Source: Cynocephalus volans (lineage: Eukaryota; Chordata; Mammalia; Dermoptera; Cynocephalidae). From it: 64,000 nucleotides of DNA. The first letter of the stretch is position 1, and each line of letters begins with the position of its first letter. Below are positions 1-11,300 of this stretch, one piece after another. The notes below the pieces were generated by a model that saw nothing but the letters and a program-made list of their open reading frames with translations, did not search any database and was not told where the DNA came from. The stretch lies in contig NC_084462.1 in assembly GCF_027409185.1 (NCBI RefSeq), positions 184,068,071-184,132,070 of the forward strand, written 5' to 3'. A program made the position numbers and the translations under genes.

Positions 1-34
1 AATAAATAAACAAACAAACAAACCCAACCACGTT

Positions 35-135
35 GACAATTACATTAACTATAAATGGATTTAAAACTTCAAACAGAAGGTAGAGACTGTCAGAGTAGAT
101 GAAAAAGCAAGACAGTTGCATGCTGTCTCCAGCAA
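35..135 (+). mobile_element. L1 ORF2 fragment (decayed)
   Basis: The stretch reads like the L1 ORF2 endonuclease-region DNA that encodes growth of a primary sequence and tracks 'aaatggatt...gcagagactgtcag...aaaaagcaagac'. It has stops and cannot be coding. It follows an AAAT/AAAC-rich run at 1-25. Family assignment is from recall; subfamily not determined. Confidence 0.6.
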
Positions 136-180
136 ATGAACTGTAAGTGTGAAGATGTGGGTAGCTTAAAAGTGAGGGAG

Positions 181-291
181 GGACTGGCCAGTTAGTTCAG
201 CTGGTTAGAGCATTCTTATAACACCAAAGTCAAGGTTCAGATCTGAACTGGCAGTCACCAAAAAAAAAGAAAGAAAGAAAAAGGAAAGAAA
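181..291 (+). mobile_element. tRNA-Ile-like SINE monomer (CYN-like)
   Basis: The head resembles tRNA-Ile: an A-box region reading GTTAGTTCAGCTGGTTAGAG, then 'aacaccaaagtcaaggttcagatc' in place of the B box, then an A-rich tail with AAAG runs. It is plus-oriented and inserted next to L1 debris. Sequence is more diverged than the copies further along the window. Confidence 0.85.
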
Positions 292-599
292 AATGTATAC
301 CATGAAAAACTCATAACATTTCATAATGATTAAGGTAAGAATTCATCAAAAAACACAACAAACCTAAATCTGTTTTTAAAAACAGTAGAGTGAAAACTGG
401 CAAAACGGAAAGCACGAACAGAAAAATCCACCATGACAGCAGGAGACGTGAACAGGCCTGTCAGCCTTACGAAACAGACCAGGTGAGGCTAAGGAATGCG
501 TGAGCCCCCGGCAAACCCCAAGAACATGTGGGCACTCCCCCTGACAACAGCCAAACACGCCCTGCTCTCAGGTACACGTGGGACGCTCATCAGGGCAGA

Positions 600-1440
600 C
601 TGCATGGTGGCGCATAGAAAATGTCTTAAACTTAAAATAATTTAAATAATACCAGGCATTTTCTCTGAAACCCCCCCCCGGGGTAGACACATGTGTGGTA
701 GAAATATATAGATCAATGGAACAGAATATGAAATCCAGAACAGACCCACCCTTTACATGGCCAATTATTCCTGACAAGGCAGCCAAGTTATTTCAATAGA
801 AAAAGAAGTCTTTTCACCAAATGAGACCTGGACATCCGTTTGGAAAGAAATGAACCTGGGCCCTTACATCACATCACGGATAAAAATGAACTCAACGTGA
901 ATCGCAGGCAGTCGGTTAGAGCGTGGTGCTGATGAGTCATAGAGCTAAATGTAAGACCGAAAACTCTGAAATTGCCAGAGAAAAACAGAAGAAATTCTTT
1001 GCCACCTTGAAGGATGCAAAGTTTGCCTAGACGGGATACAAAGGTGTGAATCATACAAGGAAAACTGATAAAGTAGAGTTTATCATGATTTAAAACGTCT
1101 GGTCCTGAAAGCCATTCCTAAGGGGAATGCAGTCAGCTCACGTACCTGCCAAAGCGCATGTATCCAGAACTCGTACAACTCAGTGCAAGAAGACAAAAAA
1201 TTCGATTAAAAACAGGCAAGAGATCTGAACAGACATTTCACAAAAGAAGATGTACAAATGGCCAATAAGCACAAGAAAAGATGGTGGACATCCTCAGTCA
1301 TTGGGGAAATGCAAATTAAAACCAGAAGAGAAATCCCAGAAATAGACTCGTCCAAAAATAAAGCAGTGGGAAAGGAATGATCTTTTCAATGAACGGTGCA
1401 GGGTCCCCTGGATATCCACTTGGAAAAATATCAACATTAC
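600..1440 (+). mobile_element. L1 ORF2/3' region fragments (decayed)
   Basis: Blocks at about 700-1080 ('atagatcaatggaacagaat' type) and 1130-1440 ('gaacagacatttcacaaaag' and 'gcaaattaaaaccag') are recognisable L1 ORF2 carboxy-terminal DNA in plus orientation. Many stops and indels are present, so this is a dead copy. No gene is seen between these blocks. Confidence 0.8.
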
Positions 1441-2667
1441 GTCCGATTTAGCGATTACCTACCAGCTCTCTGAGGTTTAGCCCTCTTGCACCACCCCGGC
1501 CGCTCCACAATTCCCTGCTCGGTGCTTCTTCAATAGTTATAGGACATTTTTAATTACATCAAGATTCGGTGACAGTTATCATTATGCAAATATTTAGAAC
1601 TGACTTTGTAATATTCTAGTTATATTTTCTTGTAGTTTTTTGGTTTATCCCTATATTAAAAATTGCCTCCTTGTTTATTCTTGCTTAGTTTTCTATGTGT
1701 CATCCACATCCACAAACCAGGCCAGAGCTGAACAACGTGCTCTCAGTAGGATCAAGAGCATTCTGCTCTTCCTGCCGTGCCCGCTAGGACCCTCCACCGT
1801 CCGTCCCCTGTCCCCAGTCCAGGCCAGCTGCTCTCAGGCCGGAACGTGTGGCTGTGGCGCTGGGATTCCTCCCTTTACTTCTGTTCCCTACCAGACCCTG
1901 GATCCTGTGCTGTTCTCTCGCTGTCTCTCTCCTCTTTCTCCTTTGCCCTAATGAACGACCTTTCCTCCCTGTTTTTGGTTTGGTACAGCCTTCAGAATTC
2001 AGTAGGAAAACCTCCGCCGACCCCCCTCAGCCTGGCACCCTCCGGGCAGGCAGCTCTTCCAGCTCTCTCTGCTCTGCTAAACCGGCATGGACGCACTGCT
2101 GAGCCGTGCTGCCTAACCTGGCTGATATCTCCCTGGGAAGTCTCTGAGTTTATACTGTTTTTACTCCTTACTGTCATTTTATCTGAGTGTTGGGAGGAAG
2201 CAGAGACTTATACATGTGTTCAGTCTTCCAGGAAAGAATATTAATCTAGACCGCTACTTCAGCCACAGAAAATATTAATTTCATGCAGACTGTAGATCCA
2301 AAGTGGAAGGTTTAACAACAAAGCTTCCAGAAGATTAATAGCAGTTACTCTGGGGTAGGGAAAAAATTCTTAAACAGAATGAAAAACAAATCAGTAGCAA
2401 GAAGGGAAATGACCGGAAACTGGTCTATCCATTGTATAAGGAAGAATGTACTAATGATCCTGATTCGAACACCACATACTGCACACAGGTATTGATATTC
2501 AATGCTGTACCTCACAGGTATGTACAATCAACTATGTTCCAATAAAAATAAATTTAAAAAATAATAACAATCAGAGTTACCATTAACCCTTTAAAAAATT
2601 CATTCATTCACAAAGTTAGGAGCTTCTGGTCACCGAAAGACACCACAGAGGGTGCACAGTCAACCTG
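1441..2667. other. Intronic DNA; L1 3'-end-like block at about 2440-2570
   Basis: No gene is supported. The block at about 2440-2570 ('attgatattcaatgctgtacc...aataaaaataaattt') is very like the L1 3'-end block at about 38340-38550, so I read it as an old L1 3' end. The rest is unclassified. Several overlapping open frames of 60-155 codons at 1640-2244 show no recognisable protein. Confidence 0.5.
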
Positions 2668-4605
2668 CAGAATGACCGAAGACACCGCAGTGACCGAAGA
2701 CACCGCAGAGTGACCGAAGACACCGCAGAGTGACCGAAGACCCCCGCAGAATCACCAAAGACCCCCGCAGAGTCACCAATGACCCCCGCAGAGTCACCGA
2801 AGACCCCCGCAGAATCACCGAAGACCCCCGCAGAGTCACCGAAGACCCCCGCAGAGTCACCGAAGACACCCGCAGAATCACCGAAGACCCCCGCAGAGTC
2901 ACCGAAGACACCCGCAGAATCACCGAAGACCCCCGCAGAGTCACCGAAGACCCCCGCAGAATCACCGAAGACCCCCGCAGAGTCACCGAAGACCCCCGCA
3001 GAATCACCGAAGACCCCCGCAGAGTCACCGAAGACACCCGCAGAGTCACCAAAGACCCCCGCAGAATCACCGAAGACCCCCGCAGTCACCGAAGACCCCC
3101 GCAGAGTCACCGAAGACCCCCGCAGAATCACCGAAGACCCCCGCAGTCACCGAAGACCCCCGCAGAGTCACCGAAGACCCCCGCAGAGTCACCGAAGACC
3201 CCCGCAGTCACCGAACACCCCCGCAGAGTCACCGAAGACACCGCAGAGTCACCGAAGACCCCCGCAGAGTCACCGAAGACCCCCGCAGAGTCACCGAAGA
3301 ACCCCGCAGTCACCGAAGACCCCCGCAGAGTCACCGAAGACACCGCAGAGTCACCGAAGACCCCCGCAGAGTCACCGAAGACACCGCAGAGTCACCGAAG
3401 ACCCCCGCAGAGTCACCGAAGACCCCCGCAGTCACCGAAGACCCCCGCAGAGTCACCGAAGACCCCCGCAGAGTCACCGAAGAACCCCGCAGAGTCACCG
3501 AAGACCCCCGCAGTCACCGAAGACCCCCGCAGAGTCACTGAAGACACCGCAGAGTGACCGAAGACACCGCAGAGTCACCGAAGACCCCCGCAGAGTCACC
3601 GAAGACACCCGCAGAGTCACCGAAGACACCCGCAGAGTCACCAAAGACCCCCGCAGAGTCACCAATGACCCCCGCAGAGTCACCGAAGACACCCGCAGAG
3701 TCACCAAAGACCCCCGCAGAGTCACCAATGACCCCCGCAGAGTCACCGAAGACCCCCGCAGAATCACCGAAGACCCCCGCAGAGTCACCGAAGACCCCCG
3801 CAGAGTCACCGAAGACACCCGCAGAGTCACCGAAGACCCCCGCAGAGTCACCGAAGACACCCGCAGAATCACCGAAGACCCCCGCAGAGTCACCGAAGAC
3901 CCCCGCAGAATCACCGAAGACCCCCGCAGAGTCACCGAAGACCCCCGCAGAATCACCGAAGACCCCCGCAGAGTCACCAAAGACACCCGCAGAGTCACCA
4001 AAGACCCCCGCAGAATCACCGAAGACCCCCGCAGTCACCGAAGACCCCCGCAGAGTCACCGAAGACCCCCGCAGAATCACCGAAGACCCCCGCAGTCACC
4101 GAAGACCCCCGCAGAGTCACCGAAGACCCCCGCAGAGTCACCGAAGACCCCCGCAGTCACCGAAGACCCCCGCAGAGTCACCGAAGACACCGCAGAGTCA
4201 CCGAAGACCCCCGCAGAGTCACCGAAGACCCCCGCAGAGTCACCGAAGAACCCCGCAGTCACCGAAGACCCCCGCAGAGTCACCGAAGACACCGCAGAGT
4301 CACCGAAGACCCCCGCAGAGTCACCGAAGACACCGCAGAGTCACCGAAGACCCCCGCAGAGTCACCGAAGACCCCCGCAGTCACCGAAGACCCCCGCAGA
4401 GTCACCGAAGACCCCCGCAGAGTCACCGAAGAACCCCGCAGAGTCACCGAAGACCCCCGCAGTCACCGAAGACCCCCGCAGAGTCACTGAAGACACCGCA
4501 GAGTGACCGAAGACACCGCAGTGACCGAAGACACCGCAGTGACCGAAGACACCGCAGAGTGACCGAAGACACCGCAGAGTGACCGAGGACACCGCAGAGC
4601 CTCCG
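2668..4605. repeat. Minisatellite, 21-bp unit, with higher-order duplication
   Basis: The consensus unit is GAGTCACCGAAGACCCCCGCA (shown here only as the 21-bp period; core GTCACCGAAGAC). There are roughly 90 or more units, including 20-bp (ACACCGCA), 19-bp (lacking GA) and 18-bp (GTGACC..ACACCGCA) variants. Full units keep all three frames open, giving heptads such as TPAESPK, VTEDPRR and SHRRPPQ on the plus strand; variant units shift between them. This explains open frames of up to 575 codons. A block of about 810 bp recurs at a spacing of 949 bp. The outermost units are the GTGACC variants, as expected where array edges escape homogenisation. It lies in the presumed AHNAK2 intron. Confidence 0.97.
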
Positions 4606-5204
4606 ACCCAGAATGTACGAAGAATTCTCTCGAACCAAAGGAAAAAGACAAGACACCCAATGGAAGCTCGGTCAGAAGACGCCGGGCGGGCGGCCACGGG
4701 AGAGGACAGCCCGGTCGATGGACCCGTGGACGGGTGCGCAGCCCTGGTCGCAGGGCGGTGCCCTCAAAGCCGCTCCCGGGGACCAGCTGGCTGCGCGGGA
4801 GCGGCCGGCTCTGCTGCCCGTCGGGGCGGAGGTGGCTCTGGGAGAAGGCCCGGCGGTGCCCACCGCAGCCCGCAGCCCGCGCCATGGCACAGCGACGCCA
4901 CACGCAGGAGACGGCGACAGAAAAGCAGACACGTGCCCAGAACGCTCCCCAAGGACGTGCACGGAAACGCGCGTCTGGGCACCGTCTGGGCACCGTCAGA
5001 AAGGCTCGAGCGCCCACCGGCAGCAGAACGGGGCGCGCGCCGCCGAGCGTGAGTGGCAGTGAGGAGCGCCGTCCTCGTGGTCGCCCTGCAAGCGCCCAGC
5101 AGCGGTGGGGCAGGGCCCCGGGGTGACGAGGGTCTGCTCCTCAGCCAGGCCCCTGGTCCCTAGGGTGTGTCCACGACTTGTACCCTTTCTCAATTAAGAA
5201 AAAT
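4606..5204. other. GC/CpG-rich flank of the minisatellite; no gene supported
   Basis: From about 4676 to 5130 the DNA is GC-rich with many CpGs, for example GCCGGGCGGGCGGCC near 4680. Long frames are open on both strands, up to 177 codons on the minus strand, but they run on from the minisatellite and show no family resemblance. It could be an orphan CpG-rich patch or unique DNA next to the array. Confidence 0.5.
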
Positions 5205-5375
5205 GATTTTTTAATTCTCTGTAAAATCAAACAAGATTATAAACTTTATGCCAATAAATCTGAAAATTTAGACAAATTGGACACATTCCTAGAAAAACAC
5301 ACTGCCGAAAAGGCACAAGAAGAATTAGACAATCTAAATAGTTCTGTAACAATTTAAAAACCAAATCCCTTATTG
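5205..5375 (+). mobile_element. L1 ORF2 fragment (decayed)
   Basis: AT-rich block in otherwise GC-rich DNA. It matches the L1 ORF2 segment that reads 'ccaataaatctgaaaattta...ttcctagaaaaacac...gaagaattagacaatctaaat'. Plus orientation; short and internally deleted. Confidence 0.85.
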
Positions 5376-8300
5376 AAAACCTTCCCCAAACAGAACTCCA
5401 GGCCCAAACCCCCCTGAATCACATGAAATAGTCAAAAGAAGGGACAACATCAACCCTGGCACGCCGGCCTGGGTCCCAGGGACTCCCTCCAGCCGTGTGA
5501 TATGCGCATTACTGGTGACCGAGGAGGCACGAGCGCCCGCCCCCAGCCCTGCTGCAGGCCTGACCAGGGGCCTGGAGACGCACACAGGCTGCACAGACGC
5601 TGGCTGCTGGCAGGGCCCCGACTGGGAGGAGCATGTCCCTGCCCACGGGGAGGGCATCTGGCCCGGGCGCTGCCCCATGAAGGAGTTGGGAAGCCCGTCC
5701 TGGCAGGAGTCTGGGTTTGGCTGCTGCTCTCTGGCCAGTGTGCTCTGTGACCCTGAGCAAGCCTGTCCCCTCTCTGAGCTGATTTTCCCATGGATGTCAG
5801 GGGCCACTGAGCCCACCCTGACAGTGAGTGTCAGGTCATGGAGATACCTTTCCCCGGAGGTACCCCAGGGCCATGCCTGCTCATCCAAGACCACCTGGAC
5901 CTGCGCCAGCACCTGCCACTCCCTCACTTCCTCTAGGACCCTGCTTGGCCCATCTGCAAAATGTCTCATGGCTTGGCCCCCTTCTGGCCCTGGTCTGGGG
6001 TCTGGGAGAGCAAGGGCCTGGTGTCTCCTGGGAGGCTCTCCCAGGGAAGGTGGAAGGAGGAGATGAGGGCAGGCAGGGCTGGGTCGGTGCCAGGAGGTGT
6101 CAGAACTTACCCCCACCTCCTTCCTACAGCTCCAGCGGCCAAGCCCAGACCGCTGGCCTGCAAGACCCCTCAGGAAAGCTACAACCTCATCGGTTTTTCC
6201 CATCTGCAAAATTGACCTTGGGAAGGGTGTCAGCCCAAGAATCAAATATCACTGCCCTCACCCCATTCCCTCCCAGGCCCCTCCTCCCTAATCTGGCGGT
6301 GGAAGGGAAAGACCCTATGTCCCTCCTGCTGCTCTGTCCTGGGCCACCACGGGCCCAGGCCTCATGTCCCCATGATCCATCTCACTCACCATGGCCACCC
6401 AGACACCGCCCCTAACACCCAACAGGGCTCCCTTGCTTCCCCCAGGACGCCATCCCCCCTCCAGACCTGGACCACAGCCTCCCAGATAGCTACCAGTCCC
6501 TCCAGCCCATGCCACGCACCTCTTGCCTCCTCGCTGGCCCTGCAGTGCAGAACCCCCCACCCCTACCAGGGCTCCCCAGCACTCCCCCAAAGGACCACCC
6601 TGAGTCCTGTGGCCCTGCTCTGAGCCCACCTTGCGTTCCAGACCCATCATGACTGCATGAGGAAGGAGGGGCATGAAGAGGAGGGGAACGTGGTGGGGGA
6701 CACAGAGGAGGGGACTCTCAGCACTGCCATGGCAGTAAGAGGTGCAGCCAGAGCCTGCCCACCACTAACCCTGCTCCCCTTCATGGAAGCCAAGGGCAAG
6801 GGCAGGTGAGCCCACACTGTGGGCCTCAGTTTCCCTTCCTGTTCTGCCCAGATTCCTAAGGTGGGTGCCCAGGAGGTAGCACATGAGGAACCTGAGGCTG
6901 GGAGAAGGGAAGCCGCTGACCCAAGGGGGTTCAGCCAGTAGGGGTGGAGGTGGGAATGTACGTGGCAGGGGCTGAGTCCACATGTGGTCAGGGTCACAGT
7001 CACGGGCACATCTGTGCTGGGCTACTCCCTGCCCCTGCCCCCACCCGCTGCCCAGCTTGTGGGGGCAGAGGAAGGTCCCTGGGCTGATTGGTCTGTGCTG
7101 CTTCCCCAGTCTGGGGACAGGGCCTGGGGCCCTCAGGGAGGAGGGGCTCATGCTTCAGCCCAGGCTGGGGTCCCAGGCACTGCCCCAGCAGAGGGGCTGG
7201 GAGGTCTCAGCCACTCCTCAGGGCTACCCAGACACACAACCGCCATCTGTCCCTCCAGAGCCTCTGCAGCCACTCCTCTGGGTCAGACAGCAAAACCAGA
7301 GCCCAGTGGCAGGCCCTGTCCCTCAGAAAGGGGGACCCCCTAGGCAGGGGAGCACAGACCTGCCAGCGAGAAGGGCCGTGCACTGGGTGGGGTGTGCTAG
7401 GGTGGACGCCACTGCGGGAGGCCCCAGGGGACCTGCCCCTGGCCCTGAGAAGCTGCACCCCAAATCTGCTGCAAGGGAGTCTGGTGGGTGTTGAGGAAAG
7501 GGGCTGACAGCTGGGAGGGAGGGGGGAGCCCTGGGCACGCCCTGCGCTGGGAACCCAGGAGTGGGAGGGAGGGCAGGAGGCGGCATGACCCGCCCCGCTC
7601 TGCAGCGCACCCACCCTCACAGCCCCTCCAGGAGCAACTACTCCCACACCCGCTGCAGGAGTGAAGGGCAGGGGCTCAGGGAGGTGGCATGAGCAGCCCA
7701 CGGCCACACACTGGGGCGTTGCCAGGGCCCCTCTGCACAAACAGGAAGGGGGAAATCCTGCCCGCTGCAGGATAAGGCTGCCCAGCCAGCCCTGCCAGCC
7801 TCAGGCCTGCACCCCTGGGGAGGGAGGGGGAGGAACCCCAGTCCCCTCCCCCACCAAGAGCACTGTCCTCCTAGCCCACCTCGGCCCCACCATGCCCCGC
7901 CCCACTGTCTGGCCCTCCCTGAAAAGCCCTGTAAACAGCCCAGCCCCAAGCATAGTCACCCAAATAATGACCCTGGCTGCTGATAGTCGCCACTTTACGA
8001 GGAGGTTGTGGAGGTGGCAGGCCTGGGCCAGGCCCAGCAGGTCTGGCTGCTGGCACCTGGTGCCACCCTAAACGCCCTTCCCTTCCTCCTCTCTGGTGCC
8101 CAGGGCTCTGCTGGGGGTGGACACGTCCTGCTGGGCTGCAGGCGTCCATCCGCCCCTTCCACACGGCATCAAACACATCATTAATGTCTCACTCCTGCAG
8201 GGACAAACTTCACCCATGTCAGCCCCTTATACTCCAGGGTGGTGCTGGGGGAGTGAGTGGGGTGGGTGGGGGTGGGCACCACACAGAAGTCCCCTAAGCA

Positions 8301-11300
8301 GAGACTGCCCCTGGGCCCAGAAAAGCTGCATTCCCAGAAACCTGAATGTTCTAGGGCAGGTCTGAGCAGGTGGGGCCCCAGGAAGTGTGTCTGGGGGAGG
8401 GGCAGATGCTGGCCTGGGGACCAGGGGAGGGAGGAAGGACACAGGTGCAAGGGGTTGCAGAAGGAGACATACTGCCACCTGTCCACAGGGCCCGCCAGAG
8501 CTGAGGACGTGCCAGCCAGCCGCCAGCGCACTGGGAGCTCTTGGAGGGCCCAGAGCAGTGCCATGGGGGGTGAGAGGTGGGGCATTTTGCTTAAACAAAA
8601 CCCAAGTTTGCATCCAAATTGGCTGTCCCAGGGTCCAGCTCCTGCCTCCAGGTGGCTAGGGATGGTGGGCACATTTGCATATTGCCAGGGCAATGGGGGA
8701 CTCTGGGGACAGGGAGACTGGCAGGGAGATTTGTAAGAGCCCTAGATGGGGCTTCTGAGCTGTCCTGCAGCCTGTGAGGTCCATCCTGGGGGGGCAGCAA
8801 GGCTCACTCCGGGTTTGTGGGGGTTGCACATGCTCATGTGCAGGGGTGTCTGTGCACATGTCTGTCTGGCTTGGCCCCTCCCTCTGAACTCCAGTGGACA
8901 GCCCAAGTGGGCGGGAGCCCCCAGGCAGGCTCAACCAAGGGGTCGCTGTCCACACAGGCACACATGCCCACACACACGTACACTCGGGCCTCGCCCCATC
9001 CTGGAACCTCACGAGGAAAGTGCGGCTGGGCTGACTGTCATGAGACCTTCAGACTTTCTGAAGCAACGCCCGCAGGCAGTGGAGGGCCCGCCCACCCCTC
9101 CCCAGTGTTTCCCAGATAATTCTCCAGATGAGGGGGGCAGAGCCATCTCCAGGAGGCTGGCCAGGCTCTTGCCTCTTCCTGCAAGGTGGGGCGAGGGGAC
9201 CCGCTGCAATCATGGGCTATTAACCTCACCCTCTCCTGAAACAACCTTCCATGGCTCCCTGGTGCTGTCCCTCGGTCAGCCTGGCCTGGAAACCTCTCCA
9301 TTCCTGCCCCAGCCAACATCTGCAGCCTCCCAACCCATGCCACTCCTACCTCTGGACTTGTCTCCTCCACTGGGCAAACTCACACTGAGCTTGGCAACCC
9401 TGCCAGTGCTACTGGACATTGCCCAGGCCCTGGTGCCCAGAACACTTTGCTCACCAAGCACTCAGAGCCTGAAACACAGTTGGTGCATAATAAATGCTAG
9501 TGCCAGGAGTGGGATGGGAGAGCAAGGGAAGGAGCCGGTCAGATTTCCTGGAGAAGAGCAAATCCCACTCAGCCTGCAGGTGAGGCCAACATACGGGGCT
9601 GGGAGGGGCAGCAGGTGGGCCCAGTTCAGCTCTTTCTGCACCTGCAGAGACAAGGCACAGGGCAAGCACACCAGCCCACCAACTCCAAGGGGTTCAGTGG
9701 CCCTGAGGAGCTCCCCATGCTCCTGTCCACCCCAGAAGGGACCAGTCAGCCCAAGTCTGCTTCTCTGGGCTGAAAGGCCAGCACCCCGGATGCTCAGGAC
9801 TGTGTGAGTCATGATGGGCAGCCCACCGACCCAGGTCCCCACAACCCACCTGGAGGTACCCTCTACAATCACCCCAGGGTCCCTGGTGCACCAAACAAGA
9901 GCAGCGGCCACCATCAGAGGATCCCTCCACAGGCATCACAGCCCAGCCACAGGGATATGTGGGTCCTGGGGCTGAAACAGCTGTGCCAGGGCGCTGGGCA
10001 TCAGCCTCCCCCATGGCCCAGGCTCCCTCCAAACAAGCCACTGTCCCCCATCTGCCCAGGGCCAGGGGCAGCTCAGAGTCCTGCTGCACAGCTGCACACG
10101 CAGGGTCTCAGACGGCACTATGGCTGCTCCAGGAGCTGGCAGGTGTGGGGTGCCACTCCAGGGCCTCCTGCCTGGTTCACAGGACTTTCAGGATCGGGAC
10201 AGTCCCTCCTTGACATCCCTGCCCAGCCTGGAAGGCCCTGGCCCCATGAACCGACACCCCTACCCCTCCAACGTCAGCTGGAGGCAAGGGCGGGGGCAGG
10301 GCAGGGGGCCAGGGAGGGCCCAGCCCAGCTCTGCCCCTCCAGCCCTCTCGCCAGCAGCCTACCCGGCCCCCACAGACCTGCTGAGTGGTGAGGCGGGCAG
10401 GTGTCCCAGGGCTGAACCAGGACGGGGGCAGGGGCAGGGCACAGCGGGCTTACCGAGGAGGCCGCAGACGCTCTCTCAGCTTGCCCAGAAGTGAAGATCC
10501 CCAAGCTGGCCGCCGCCCTCGGCCGCCGCGCCCCTCCCTGGTTCCTCCCATCCACGGCCCCTCCCCACATTGCCCCTCCTCTTGGCCACCTCCTGGGCAG
10601 GCTCAAAGCCCTGCCAAGACCCCCATGCCCCACTAGAGGGAGTGGGCGGGTCCCCTTGCAGGTCACGAGCTGGGCCAGTCCCCCCAACGCTCAGTATCTT
10701 GGACCTGGGGAACCCACCCTGAGTGCCCCCCCAGCCTGAGCAGCTGACTGCTGGAGGAAACGCCGGCCTTCTGAGTCACAACCGCCAGCCCTGCCGGGGG
10801 AGAGCCAGTGTGCAGGCCAGTCCTGCTGTGTGGACAGACAGGTGGACAGATGCAGGCACAAGGCGGGTCCCTCCCGGCTGGTTGTGCACAGCCCTGCGCC
10901 TCCGTTTCCCTGTGGGTGCTAGGGCAGAGGCTCAGAGCTGGCCCGGCTGGAGGTGCCAGGGAGGGGAGGAGAGGCACAGACCAAGGGCAGGACTGAACCT
11001 ACCTGCCAGTGCCCCTGAGGACCACCCTTCCAGCCACCCTTCCAGCTCTCTCAGCCCAAACTCAGCCCCCACTCCTTAAAGCTCCAGGGTATCGTATGAG
11101 CTGGGTGTGGTGGGGCTCCAGAACCAGCATTTTTAACAAGCCTCCCACCTCTCCCAATCACTTAGATACAAGTGGTGGCTGAGAAACACATCCCCCGAGG
11201 CTGGTGACCCCACATCACCACTCTCCAGAGCTCCAGCTGCCTTGCCTGCCACCTCCCAGTCTCTTTTCCCTGCCATCCCTAGGACTCTCAGCCCCAGCGT

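Noticed and set aside
2730-4582. Open frames of 275, 575 and 342 codons on the plus strand
   Set aside because: They are simple translations of the minisatellite. Frames switch when 19- or 20-bp units occur, and similar frames exist on the minus strand.
2668-4605. CRISPR-like array
   Set aside because: Units abut with no spacers, and the surroundings are mammalian. It is a minisatellite.
8746-9807. A 353-codon plus frame in the AHNAK2 intron
   Set aside because: High GC content removes stops. The predicted peptide is low in recognisable motifs, overlaps other frames on both strands and has no splice or promoter support.
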